DNA of 64,000 nt from Entoloma clypeatum (lineage: Eukaryota > Basidiomycota > Agaricomycetes > Agaricales > Entolomataceae), in contig OY751490.1 in assembly GCA_963565915.1 (NCBI GenBank), positions 4,650,001 through 4,714,000 of the forward strand. The letters run 5' to 3'. Below are positions 11,502 to 23,200 of the stretch, piece by piece (position 1 is the stretch's first letter; each line of letters opens with the position of its first letter). The notes beneath the pieces were generated by a model, which saw only the letters and a program-made list of their open reading frames with translations, was not told the DNA's origin and ran no database searches. Position numbers and translations under genes: made by a program.

Positions 11502-11805
11502 TCACCGCGACGATGGATCCCAAGCTGGGGTGGACGATGAGCCTCCAGGCTCAGGCATGGGGGTGCTCGCGATTAAGATGGGTGGGGGGGGCTGGGCGCG
11601 GGGAAGTGGGTCATGGAAAAGGGGGTTGAAGAGGCAACTTTGTGGGTACTGGAACTCGAATAGCTCTTGCTTGGTGCTGAAAGTAAGGATCATTAATTAG
11701 CATCAGAGGATGAATGTATATTGGATGGAACTCATACTCAAATTCAACCACGTCATCATAATCGAAGATTGCCTTCGGGAACGGCGCATTTGGATCATAG
11801 TTCAT
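11502..11805 (-). CDS. Small unrecognised ORF inside the hAT element
   Basis: From an ATG at 11805 the frame reads MNYDPNAPFPKAIFDYDD and is rich in Tyr, Phe, Pro and Asp until a stop at 11611. A second frame (11502-11693) continues with Pro-rich sequence. It could be upstream exons of the KOW-like gene or an unrelated remnant. No domain is recognised. Confidence 0.2.
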
Positions 11806-11901
11806 GAAACGGACTGATTGAATTCATCAGCGGATATGATCTACCTCGTGGAGGTGTTATCGTGAAGCGGTGATGTAACAGCAGCGTCATGTGGATTAAA
11901 T

Positions 11902-12039
11902 GACCTGGGCTTTAAGTTATTGACCTATCAAATGATGAACGGACGGTGGACGCACCAAGAGGGCGCTCGACGTTCGATCCGCCTCGTGTGCATGTGATCG
12001 TGAAGCGACGATGTAACCACAGCGTCGGGTGGGGGATTG
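11902..12039 (+). repeat. Left arm of 138-bp inverted repeat
   Basis: Reverse complement of 12434-12571 with about two differences over 138 bp. Inside the arm and beside it lie degenerate direct repeats sharing GGATATGATCT(A/G)CC, at about 11831 and 12050. Confidence 0.9.
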
Positions 12040-12160
12040 AATTCATTGGCGGATATGATCTGCCTTGTGGGCGGTGCATCACGAACCGACGTCGGCAATA
12101 GCAGCGTCCGTGGACAGTTAGTTTCCGTATACTTATTTGAATTAGTAGTTCTATTCTATT

Positions 12161-12229
12161 TACTAGACTACATTAGATAGTTCTACTAGACTACATTAGA
12201 TAGTTCTACTAGACTACATTAGATAGTTT
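12161..12229 (+). repeat. Three tandem 23-bp repeats
   Basis: Units begin TACTAGACTACATTAGATAG at 12161, 12184 and 12207. They lie between the two arms of the 138-bp inverted repeat. Confidence 0.92.
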
Positions 12230-12319
12230 CTACAATAACTAGTGGTAGAGTACTATTGTGCATATGAGGAAGGTGGTGGTACGAGAGCAAGAAGGAAAAA
12301 TCATGTGCTGGGGTGTCCA

Positions 12320-12434
12320 GTTGTTGATACACCACGGAACTCAAACAACGGAATCAGAAGTCGGAGGTCTTGCTTACTTACATTGACCTCCGACTTCCGA
12401 TTCCGTTGTTTGAGTTCTGTGGTGTATCAACAAC
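12320..12434. repeat. 50-bp stem hairpin
   Basis: 12320-12369 pairs with 12385-12434 with about three mismatches and a 15-base loop. It abuts the right arm of the larger inverted repeat. Confidence 0.92.
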
Positions 12435-12571
12435 AATCCCCCACCCGACGCTGCGGTTACATCGTCGCTTCACGATCACACGCACACGAGGCGGATCGAA
12501 CGTCGAGCGCCCTCTTGGTGCGTCCACCGTCCGTTCATCATTTGATAGGTCAATAACTTAAAGCCCAGGTC
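12434..12571 (-). repeat. Right arm of 138-bp inverted repeat
   Basis: Complement of 11902-12039. Together with the hairpin it makes a 670-bp foldback block upstream of the transposase gene. Confidence 0.9.
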
Positions 12572-12942
12572 GCTTATCAAAGGTAATAGGGGAGGAACAA
12601 GTGCGCGCCTTGTCCGTTTGCGACGGTATGGATCTAACAGATTCATAACTCGGTACCCGACGGGAAGATATAGTCCTAGATCAACAGAGGAACCCGTCAC
12701 TACCAAGCGCCGCAGTTGGGACTTGCGCGATGGATTAATTTGCGGGACTCAGGATGCAGGTATGTACGCACTTTGTACGTCAATCTGTCGTTTCTTACAA
12801 CTTCACCCTTAGCACTGCAGTGGGTGGTAGATTACGGAGTCCTGTTGGAAGTAATTATGCGATAGTTGTGAATGATAAAAGACCTTAGTGTGTATTCTCC
12901 CTAGCCAGTGTACACAATTTTTCATCACCTCCCCATCCAGAA

Positions 12943-15723
12943 ATGCCACCTCGTCGTCATCAGCAAGTTCTGGCCGAATCCCTTCCCAGTCATGCCCAGC
13001 CTCTCGCTCAGAACCAACCTCCGGCTCCGGCCCAGCATTGCCCCGTCGCAGGTTCTTCGGGGACGAGACATCGACGCCCTCATGCCCAGGATGGCAATAG
13101 CGCTGGAGAGGACTTCGACTTCACCGGGGTCAATAGAAATGCAGAAGGCGATGACGAGTCGGCTTGTCCGTCCAATGTTGCAACACGACCCTCGAGCCCA
13201 TCAGTTCAAGTAGCCCAACTCCCGATCCGTAAAGAGAGGAAGAAGGCTGTCGATGTCTGGGAGTTCTTCGGGATAGAAGATAATGTTTTACCAGATGGGA
13301 GCCAGGCCACCAAACGAGTGTGTACTTTGTGCAAGTAAGTAATTGTCTTGAGTCTTGCGACATTGGATTTGACGCTCATTGCAGAGAAGTGCCTCCTTCG
13401 GACGATATCAGATGGACCTATGCGGTGACGACAGCAACAACGACCCTTCGGAACCATCTAACCGCTAACCACCATCAAACATATGTCACCAGGTGTCGGG
13501 GTTGGACGGCGGCTTGGTGGATAGTTCGGGTTCTCGTTCTACGGCGCCGCGTGCTCCCTTCAGCCAGACAGCGTTCGTTGAGCACCTTGTCAAGTTCATT
13601 GTCGCAGATGATCAAGTGCGGCAAACTCCTTTCTGTTTTTCATATCTGACATACTTTCACTCAGTCAATCTACGTTGTCGAATGCCCTGAATTCCGCAAA
13701 CTTTTACTACTTTTATGTGAGACGCTGGAGGATAAGGACATTCCGCATCGTACAAAGATTCGGCAAGCGATTCTGGAAGCCTGGGCGGCGTCTTTCCGGG
13801 ACCTCAAGGAAGAACTTCAGGTAATACCATCTGTCTTCTTCGGTGCCGTTCGCTGAGTTCGTTGTAGAGTGCATTGGGGCGAATCAGCTTCACAGCCGAT
13901 CTATGGTCCAGCAAAACGTGGTACCCTTATCTTGCCGTCACCGCCCATTGGCTCAGACGTGACCGAGAAACGACTAAAATGCACCTCAACAGTGGCTTGA
14001 TTGCCTTTCATCGCGTGCGGGGACGCCACGACCGTCAGCACCTGGCTAGAATTGCGATGAATATCCTAGAACGGGCCGGAATCACGTCGAAAGTATGTAT
14101 TCTCTATTAAAACAATACACAATCTAATACCGCCTTCCACAGGGTGGCCACTGGACTGTCGATAATGCATCAGTGAATGACACTTTCATGAGAGCCCTCA
14201 AGGACTTGCATGATGACCGCGGTATCGAGTTTGATGCCCAGGACCGACACATCATGTGTTTCCCCCACATTATCAACATCACAACTGGACATGTTGTCAA
14301 TGACTCGACAAACACGGCTTATTCAGATGACCCAGATGATTTTGATCATACTCCTGACTTGCCAGACGGAAGTCGTGATGTCGTTGCTGCCTGCCGCAAC
14401 ACTGTACGCGCGGTCCGGGCTTCAGGACAGAGAATTGAGCACTTTGAAAACACAATCACACTCGGCAATCAGGAGCACTGGTGGGGCCTCGACACTGAAG
14501 GAAAAAGCAAGAATATCAAGATTCTCCAACTCCTCCTCAATGTCCGTTCTCGTTGGGACTCGATACATGCCATGGTCGTTAGATGTCTCTATTTGCGACA
14601 GGAAAGCTTTTCTTCATCTCACGTCTTTTGCACTTCTCATCTTGACCTACAGCCCGTCAAAACCTTTCTAACCAATCCTCTCAATAGAGATATTGCTCAC
14701 CTCAAGTTGAATGAACGAGAGTGGGAAAATTTGGAAGACTTTGCCTCCGTCCTCACCGTAAGGTTTCGCAATCATTAATTACTACATACCTTGACTGGTT
14801 TAAATAGATTCCACACGTCGTGCAGCAAAACATGTGCGCAGAAAAGCTGCCAACGCTTTTGTCAAGCATATGCAACTTCAAAATGTTTATGACGGCATGG
14901 GAGACACTTGGTGAACGCCACCCACATCTGAAGAAGTATACTGATATTGGGCTGAAATGGGCGACAAAATACTATCGGCGTATGGATCAAAGTAAGGCGT
15001 ACGTGATCGCGATGTGTTAGTATTTTTTACCTTTTCGATACTTCAGGCTGACCGTGTTATTAGTCCTCAATCCCTCAATCCGTAGACGCTGGATAGAGGA
15101 GCATTGGGAGACGGATTATATTGACCAAGCAACAGACACAATAAAAGATACTGTACGTTCTATCATGACGGAATATCCCCTCCCCTACTAACTACACTGT
15201 ATTGTAAGATGGGCGAATATCGTCAGCATGGGGAGCTGTTGCATGCTTCGGATAGCTTTGGCCCTGGACCTAGCTGCCGTGCTACAGGCAGCATGGATGT
15301 TTGGAGAACGGCTTCGAAATATGGGCTTCAAGACATGTTACGGTTCGACACGGGAGTGCGGGCACGGGCTTCACCTTCGACAGTCAACGAGGAGTATGAC
15401 TTATACCTTAGAGATATTTCGCCACCCGGAACTGACATTGTGAATTTTTGGGATGTACGTGCCTTCTTGATCAAAACTCGCATCATACTAACTACTGCAT
15501 CCAGATGGAGGGAAAGCAAGACCCACACCGGTACCCCACGTTGTATGCCATGGCTCTCGACTATCTCCCAATCCAGGCATCCGCCGTTCCTTGTGAGCGT
15601 ATATTCTCATCAGCTAGTGAGACGGACACGAAGCGCCGGAACCGAATCCATCCAATCCTGATGGAGGCCCTTCAAATCCTGAAGTTTTCATTGAAGCAAC
15701 AGAGGATTTCACGCAGGGGCTAG
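12943..15723 (+). CDS. hAT transposase, ten exons, intact frame
   Basis: Exons are 12943-13334, 13385-13492, 13564-13615, 13665-13820, 13868-14092, 14143-14757, 14808-15015, 15064-15152, 15209-15454 and 15505-15723. All nine introns are GT..AG and 47-71 bp long. The coding sum is 2310 nt (769 aa) without a stop. Domains: disordered N-terminus; BED-type zinc finger (C-x2-C at the end of exon 1, HLTANH in exon 2); RNase H-like core with FTADLWSS (Asp about 247), TVDNASVND (Asp about 318), CFPHIINI (about 350) and RWDS; C-terminal hAT dimerisation region with VPCERIFSSAS (about 725). The family catalyses cut-and-paste transposition in the nucleus. The start was chosen as the first ATG before the BED region. 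The third catalytic acid was not located with certainty. Splice sites are my reading. Confidence 0.9.
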
Positions 15724-16095
15724 AAACACCGGAGGATGACATGTTATTGTCACCAAGAGATACTCACGATCATCTCGCATCGATGTTGTCTCAAGGCATT
15801 TTGGGTGACGAACTTCGACAAATTGTGGCTCATGATGCATAAAAATATATTGTATCCCGTATGACTGAATAACCATGCTTTTTATACACTTAAAGAAAGT
15901 AATGAGAACATCAAGCAGCCGATAAAATGATAAATATATTATTATATAATGACATGCACTGTTTTGGCAATCGATTGATTGGTTCCACAACTCGGGACCG
16001 GCTTGCTCCGGCTGCTGAGCCAAATGGAGCCGAATAAATCAGTTCAGTTGACAAGCCGAATTGAATATGTGCCAAGCCATGACTTTGTGAGTCAC

Positions 16096-16133
16096 GGTGC
16101 GGCTAGCCGAGTTGCGGCAACACTAGTTATAGT
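16096..16133 (-). repeat. hAT right end: terminal inverted repeat and target duplication
   Basis: On the minus strand the end reads TAGTGTTGCCGCAACTCGGC. The plus-strand flank 16126-16133 is GTTATAGT, identical to the left flank. Confidence 0.92.
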
Positions 16134-16259
16134 TATTTCGGGAGATGCCCTTGCAGCTATACAGTAGGACAGCATGCCGATTTTTGATCACAAGTGACAC
16201 ATTTGGGTTTATTGATATTTCACATTAGCACAGATTTTTGTACTGTAGACGCTATTGGA

Positions 16260-16462
16260 GGCTTCTTGTACTGTCCTGATTAACCGGTTAAAACTGGTTA
16301 AAACCAGTTAATGATGGTTAATTGAAATTGCCTGATTTGAATTAACTTTAACCACCACTACAGTGAGAGTCAATTAACTTAACTTAAATTGACTTAACCA
16401 CCAGTTAAGTTAAGTTAAGTTAACGGTTAATTTGAAAACTTTAACTTGACTTTCGAACACTA
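16260..16462. mobile_element. TTAAC-rich hAT-type MITE, partial
   Basis: Dense TTAACYGGT/CCAGTTAA motifs, ending in a right terminus whose complement reads TAGTGTTCGAAAGTCAAG. This is related to the complete copies at 44798-45231 and 49254-49723. A left terminus is not visible, so the copy is truncated. Confidence 0.65.
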
Positions 16463-18887
16463 CCTGCAACTACCCCTGCCCCTACACCCCCACCTGATCC
16501 ACGTCGTTCTTCCCGTACTCCTGCCCCTTCATATTGGAAATCATTGACTGATGGTATACAGTTCATCTCCCGCACCGACCATGCTGCTGCCGAGTCACGC
16601 GAAGCCGCCAGGCGCATCAAAGAACTCCGAGATGCTGCCAAGAATGAGCGCCGTCGCGCTGTAATTGAGGTCCGGGAGGCCTTGCAGGATCCAAATCCAC
16701 CCACAGTCTCTACTGCCACCTGTCTCTACTGCCACCTCCGATGTCGACCTTTCTTCCACCCTTGCCAACCTCGCGACTCTGAGTGACAACGACGTTTGTC
16801 TATTCAACGAAGGCCTTGCCGCCATCCTTGCCTCGCCTGTCGTCAATGCTGATTGCCCTGATGATCCTGTCACCTTACAGGACACCCTAAACTCCCCCAA
16901 CTCCACTGCATGGCGTGCCAGCATTCTCGACAAATTGCAAAGCCTGCAGGATATGGGTGTCTACAAGCTTGTTCCACGATCCACCATACCCTCTGGACGC
17001 AAAATCCTCTACAGCAAATGGGTCTTCCGCCTTAAGCATGATGAAGCTGGCCGCCCTGCTCGATTCAAATCATGGCTGGTCACCAAAGGTTTTGAGCAGG
17101 TTTTCGGTCAGGACTACATCGAGACAACATCACCCACGCGGCGTATGGAATTGCTGCGGCTAATCCTGCACATTGCTACAGTCAACGACTGGGAAGTTCA
17201 GCAGATCGACGTCAAGACCGCGTACCTATACAGCCTCTTACCCACTGATGAGGTCGTTTATATGGAACAGCCGGACGGATTCACTGAGGCTGGCAAAGAG
17301 GATTGGGTCTGGGAACTTCAGCGCGGACTGTATGGCATGAAGCAGAGTGGACGGATATGGAACAGGACGATGAACAAGGCAATGTTATCCTGGGGCTTCA
17401 AACGGCTATCGTCTGACTCCTGTGTCTACTACCGCCAAACTAAAGAGGGTATCGTCCTGATGGCCGTCTACGTCAACAACTTTATCATAACCGCTAGCAT
17501 CTCCGACCTCGGCGATGCGTCTGGGTATTGGAATCAAACACGACCGTCAATCACAGAGCATCTCCATATCCCAAACTGCCCTTATCGACAAGATTGCCTC
17601 CTCCTTTAACCTCAATAATGCTTACCCCATGCACACGCCTATGCTTCCTGACAACGTCAATCTCTGCAGGCCCGATCCAAGTGATACACCATCTAGTGCC
17701 AAAAGAGCTTGTCTTGCCGCCCCTTCCCTACTGCTCTCTAGTCGGATCACTGATGTATGTCGCTGTTGGGACGCACCCCGATATTCATTTGCGGTTTCAA
17801 AATTAACGCAATTCCTAGACTTTTACCGCAATGAGCACTGGGAGGCCGCCGTCCAGATTGCCCGCCACCTCAAAACAACGCTGTTACGGCGATAGCCTAC
17901 AACAATCAGTCCACAGATTGGATCGCGTGGGTTCGTACTGGTTCCACAACAAGTCCCTCAATAGGTCGACTTGGTCAATCAGCGAGCTCCTCAAGAGGAC
18001 GACTCAGTTCGATGAGCAGAGCTAAGTCCTCGCAAGGCACTTAGTTTGAGAGCGTTCAAGATGAGACAAGTAAGTGTTAATTGCCTAGGTCAAGCTAAGG
18101 ACCTCTACTCTAAGGTTACAAGTCTTATATACATAATCCTATGGCTATAAATAAGTATATGCTGCGCAGGAGCTAAATAAGCCATTGGTTAGATAAATGT
18201 TTCAAGGGGGCTGTGGCATAGGAGTCAGAGATAAGGCCTCGAGGCCGTGAGTCATAGATAACAAGTGAAAATGTATACAAAAGGGGAAGTAGTCCAAGTC
18301 ATTACGCTGATAGAGGGGACACATGTCCCAGGGTTGTCGGAGTTCAGTGAAACGGTGTGTGATAGGGATCAGGGGTCGAAGGGTGATAGGAAAGGGGTGA
18401 AAAAGCGTAACAAACGCATGATTTGTGCTTGGTTCTGGGTGGAAAGCAAGATGTCAACCTCATCGGATTCTCTGACTCATCTTACGCCAACAACATCGAT
18501 GACCGCAAAACCTTCATGGGATTCTGCCACTCCCTAACAGTAGCACTGTCCACTGCCGACGCGGAATACGTCACCCTATGCGAGGCTTGTCGTGAAGTCG
18601 CCTGGCTCCGTGTCTTCCTTCGTGAAATCAGGCAATTGCGTGCGGGGCCGAGCACCCTCCTCTGTGACAATGACCCTGCCGTCTCCTTGTCCTTCAACCC
18701 CGGCCGTCACTCTCGAAGCAAGCATGTTGATGTCCATTTCCACTACATGCGTGAATGCATCGAAAACGGTTTCATTACTGTCGGCCACATTCCCACTGCT
18801 GACAACGTTGCTGACATCCTCACCAAACCTCTTCCTCGCCCCGAATTTGAGCGATTCCGATTCTTCCTCGGGCTCCGAAGTTCGTGA
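16463..18887 (+). pseudogene. Second copia family: reverse transcriptase and RNase H, broken
   Basis: Starts abruptly after the MITE with a pre-RT linker (PRRSSRTPAPSYW), then RT motifs (ILYSKWVFRLKHDEAG, VQQIDVKTAYLYS, VYMEQPDGF, GLYGMKQSGRIW) and RNase H (LIGFSDSSYANN, STADAEYV, SRSKHVDVHFHYM, ADILTKPLP) to a stop at 18887. The RT catalytic box YVDD reads YVNN (17469-17480). The frame is lost near 17500, where a short segment is missing before LGIGI. A solo LTR interrupts the end of the RT region at 17882. Sequence differs strongly from copia elements A-C, so this is a separate family. Gag, protease and integrase are absent. Confidence 0.85.
17882..18412. mobile_element. Solo LTR nested in the second copia family
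   Basis: 531 bp, TGTTACGG...GCGTAACA, flanked by perfect 5-bp repeats AACGC (17877-17881, 18413-18417). Removing it and one repeat restores the copia frame RHLKTTHDLCLVLGG. Its parent family is not seen elsewhere in the window. Confidence 0.9.
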
Positions 18888-19006
18888 TACCTCCCTCTCC
18901 CCCTCGTCTCCCTTTGATTCATATCATTTGTTTATTAAAAATGTTTTGTTTGTTCTACCTTCTTTTGATTTTATTCTATTGTCCCACTTTTCACCTTGAG
19001 GGGGGG

Positions 19007-19260
19007 TGTTGAACATTCAAGGCTCCATTGTACTTCCATCACGGTCACGTTACATTACACCTTACATAATCTCCATGTTCCTTTTTATACGCGTCGGGTC
19101 CTTCCTCGCACCTCAGTTGATTCCATCATCAGCTGAGGTATGTTGTTCCCTATGCCCGCCTATATCCATATGCTCACCGCTCGTACTATAGCGATCTCTA
19201 GGTTAGTATATCAATATAGTTGATTCCATCATCAGCTGAGCGATCTCTAGATTTCTAACA
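19007..19260 (+). repeat. 3' LTR of the second copia family
   Basis: 254 bp, TGTTGAACATTC...TTTCTAACA, preceded by a G-rich polypurine tract (18998-19006) downstream of the RNase H stop. Contains two copies of GTTGATTCCATCATCAGCTG. The matching 5' LTR is absent. Confidence 0.82.
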
Positions 19261-19578
19261 TAAAGTGCTCCAAAGCTCAATATTAACACACTTTAGGAGA
19301 GGATTCCGACGACATTTTCAGATTCAAGAAGGCAAACGACTTCGATTGACACGTCTACGTAACACACAGATCTATGTAATTAACGAAGCTAGATAGGCAT
19401 GGCATGAACTTGCATCCCTCAGCGAGCTCATCAAGCGCAGACGTCAGTGTCCCTCGTTGGCGATGTGGGTTCTAGTTGTTCATAGATTAGTAATGTTGAA
19501 GCATGAATGGTGAGAAAGAAAACTGACTTTAACAAGGGGACACCTGCGTCGCGAGCGAGGATGTGGAGGTCCCTAGAG
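19261..19578. other. Spacer between two copia elements
   Basis: No gene or repeat recognised. The last five bases (TAGAG, 19574-19578) are the target duplication of element B. Confidence 0.6.
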
Positions 19579-19887
19579 TGTTGAAACTTTTCCCATCACG
19601 TAGATTAGATTAGATTAGATTACATCATGTGACCTTTACATATCTTCATTACATACTTGTTTGGTTGGTACAAACAGTAGTACGGTATATAAGACCAGGA
19701 AACTGTCAGTATCAACAAGTTGTCTCTTGACTCTTAACCAGCTCCATCGCTCTCACCAGCCTCAACCGCTCTCACCAGCCTCACCCCTCCAAACCATGTA
19801 AGTGACCATAGCGGTATCGTAGAGTACTTCCACTGTAGCTATGTTGCTCAGTACGCCTGTGGCTAGCGCCCAGGTGGAACTTCAACA
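19579..19887 (+). repeat. 5' LTR of copia B
   Basis: TGTTGAAAC...CTTCAACA. Contains a TATATAAGA promoter-like box and a short run of ATTAG units near the start. Confidence 0.95.
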
Positions 19888-19899
19888 GGTTATGGGCCC
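19888..19899 (+). other. Primer-binding site complementary to initiator tRNA anticodon arm
   Basis: GGTTATGGGCCC lies directly against the 5' LTR. It is the complement of GGGCCCATAACC, the anticodon stem-loop of initiator tRNA-Met. Drosophila copia and yeast Ty5 are primed by a cleaved half of this tRNA. Confidence 0.8.
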
Positions 19900-20252
19900 T
19901 GGATAGCAGAGGGACTTGGGAAACGCTGGCAACAGCGAGTACCTGCCCACTCTACCCTGGTTGGCGAAGAACCAATCGAAAGATCTAGGTTCTGAGTCTT
20001 ACTTCTTCACATATGAACCTGGGAACGTCATTACGACAAGTACCTGTCATGAGACGTCCCTAAGGGGATTGACCTAGTACACTCCATGTGGAAACGTTGA
20101 TCGCACCTTATATGTTTCTGACATATAAAGGGTTTTCCCGTGACCGCTATTCCTAAAGGGAATATGTCATAAGGAATCATTTAATTGTTTTCTTGAATCA
20201 TATTCATAAAGAACATCACTGATTGGGAGAACTCCTTTTAGATTCATTAAAA

Positions 20253-23200
20253 ATGTCTACCTCTCGCTCTGCCCTTGACTCCATCGTCGTTTTCGACGGC
20301 ATCGACTATCAAAGTTGGGCCGAAAAGATGAAGTCATACCTTCTCCATCAAGGAGTCTGGCGCATCGTCTCTGACAACATCACTCGTCCCGTGATCACCG
20401 ACTTCACCACTACGGTCTCCACTCCAGGTCCCACCGCCGCTGCTCCTCCTGTGCTGGTTACCACTGTTGACCAGCCCGGCTTCCGCAAGGAAGAAAAAGC
20501 CTGGATTAGGGATGACGACACAGCCCTTGGAGCGATCCGTCTGAAAGTCTCTGAGGCAATCAGGCGACACATCAAAGACAGCACCTCGGCACTTGGCACG
20601 TGGAAAACGCTAAAAGATGCCTACTCCAAGGTATCCCCGGCTGTCATCTTCGGCGACTTCAAAGCCGCCGCCACCTACAAGCTGTCTGGACGCGACCCCG
20701 TGCCTGAAATTGAACGCCTGGGGTCTCTCTTTGCCCGGCTCGCTGATTCGAGCTTTGTCGTCCCCGATCTGATGCAGGCAATGATCCTGGCCAATGCAAT
20801 TCCCGACGCCTGGTCGTCACTCTCCACCGCCCTTTTCCAGGTCTACGACGCCGACGATTTCACCTACAAAGCCGTCGCCGAAAGCATCATCTCTGAATAC
20901 CGGCGCAAGTATGCTGTAGGGTCTACTCGGGCGTCCAACGAGCAGGCCTGGAAAATCTCCGGGACAAAGCGCAAGGGGCAGGACCCCAAATGGGAAAAGC
21001 AGCAAAAGCTGAGTACCTCGCAGAACGATGCTGACGAGCAGCCTAACTCGGCTGACCCAAGTACCGCTTCTGAAAAGAAGAAGGGAAAGGGACGCTGGCG
21101 CAATCAGAAGAAAAGCGCTAACAATGCGGACAACACGTCCGACCATGTGGAAGAAACGGTTGAGTTTGTTGCTCCCGCCATCCACTTCCCCCCTCTTCAG
21201 GCACCATCCTTCACCACTGTCACTGGCCGCGGGAAAACGATGAGTACCGCCCAGCCAGACTCTCAAAGAATGCAGTCGCTCCTTCAGCGAATGAACCCGC
21301 CTCCATCTCAGTACACCGGGCTTCCTTCGGGCAAGCCATCTGCGTGGAAAAAGAATGACCACGTCCGCAAACTCGCACGAAACATTGGTGCTCGCCCCTC
21401 AGGGTCGAACCTTCGAATTCTGGATATGATTATCCCTGAAGAAGATGAAAGACCATCCAAGCAGCGTCGAGTCACTCCACCTTTGGATGACTCCCTCAGG
21501 ATGATGGACATAGACCATCAAAGTGAGCGGATGGGGCCGGAACAATTCGAAGATGGGCTGATCGAACTTGACGGTTCGTCACATCCTTCTCTCAAACTTG
21601 ACCAAATGGGAAACGCTAATAATCACGCACAGACGTTTGAATACATATTAGCTAGTACCGATGCAGATAGTATAGATCTCTTTAGTGATGATCTGTACAA
21701 AAAATATATCAAACATTCCGCGTCCTGCACACACTGCAAAGAGAGAGAACGCGCTCAGTGGATCTTAGATTCCGGCGCATCATTACACTTTACCCATGAG
21801 TTCAAAGACTTCGCATATTACAGGCCTCTCAAGGCTAAGCGATTTGTCCAAACAGCTGCAAAGGGAAAGAAACTGGAAATTCTCGGAGTTGGGGCCGTTC
21901 CAGTACGGCATACCCTAAATGGGCAAATAAAAACCCATCTTCTCCGACCTGTATTCTACATTCCGGACATGGACACACACCTATTGTCCCTAGGCGTCTT
22001 CCTTAATCACGGTTACAAAGTAGACGGAATGCGTGGAGAAATTAACATCTCCAAAGGACAGAACAAAATACAGTTCTCGCCTCACATTCTCGGACAAACC
22101 ATTTATTGGTTAGACACTGAAATACGCTATGACCAAATCCACGTGATCTCTAGCGAAATCACTGTTGAAACCTGGCATAAACGCCTTGGCCACCCAAATG
22201 ACCAGGCGCTCAATAAGATTCCCACCAGTACCAAAGGAGTACCCAAAACGTTAGTACGTGAGAAATCACAGGAAAGCTGCACGGGGTGCCTAAAAGGGAA
22301 AATGCCGAATCAATCTTATCCCAACTCGATGACAAGGGCTGTTAAACCCTTTGATTTAATCCATTCAGATTTGAAACAGATATCCACGGCATCATACCAT
22401 AAGTACAAATATTTCCTTACCTTTTTGGACGATTTTTCTTCCCATGTCTGGGTCGTCTTGCTTAGGAAAAAGTCAGGCGCCATCACGGCGCTGAAACAAT
22501 TCCTTGCGATGATCCAGAATCAATTCGCCGCCACACCTAAAAAATGGCGGGTTGATGGAGGTGGAGAATTTGACGAATACAAGGATGTACTTGCCGATCA
22601 TGGAATTCTGATTGACGTCACACTCCCATATCAGCATCAGCAGAATGGTAGAGCAGAACGGATAAATTGAACTCTGTGGGAAAAATCTCAGGCATTACGC
22701 TTCGACGCATGCTTACCACCTATGTGGTGGGAATTCTGTCTGGAACATGCAGCATTTCTCTACAACAGAACCCCCATGCAGCGTCTTGAATGGAAAACCC
22801 CTTACTTCAGGGTGACCAATGAGATCCCTGACATGTCCAGCATCAGAGTATTTGGATGTCAGGCATATGTATATATCCCAAAGGAGAAACGTAGGAACTC
22901 CCTGGAATCAAGATCCCAATTGATGATTTATCTCGGATCGAAACCAGGGGTCAAAGGATACCGCTTCATGGATCCTGAGACCAACACGATTTTCATGGGC
23001 GGGAAAGCTATCTTTGATGAAAGCAAGTACCCTAGATGCCACATGCAATATCAGTCCAAGTTGGCATCGTTGAAATGTCCCATAAAGACATATACCCTCT
23101 TCCAAATAAAGAAGACTGGTATGCGGCTGAACATAAAGAGCTAGACATGCTCAAACGCCGCGGGGTGATCACGGAGCTAGTACCCCTGCCTGCAGGGAGG

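Larger units (their letters stand above)
9575..16125 (+). mobile_element. hAT transposon, apparently complete
   Basis: 6551 bp between 8-bp direct repeats GTTATAGT (9567-9574 and 16126-16133), the duplication size typical of hAT. The ends are inverted repeats starting TAGTGTTGCCGC, identical for 12 bases and imperfect after that, with AGCCGAACC-type motifs just inside. Contents are a minus-strand KOW-like ORF (9915-10526), a large inverted-repeat block (11902-12571) and the transposase gene (12943-15723). The interval between the duplications accounts for everything from the basic ORF side to the MITE/copia side. Confidence 0.93.

Noticed and set aside
13493..13563. Frameshift in the hAT transposase
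   Set aside because: A 71-bp GT..AG intron restores the frame and gives the expected SQTAFVEHLVKFIVADDQ segment, so no mutation is needed.
18265..18412. Short ORFs in the middle of the second copia family
   Set aside because: They lie in a solo LTR (17882-18412) bounded by AACGC duplications.
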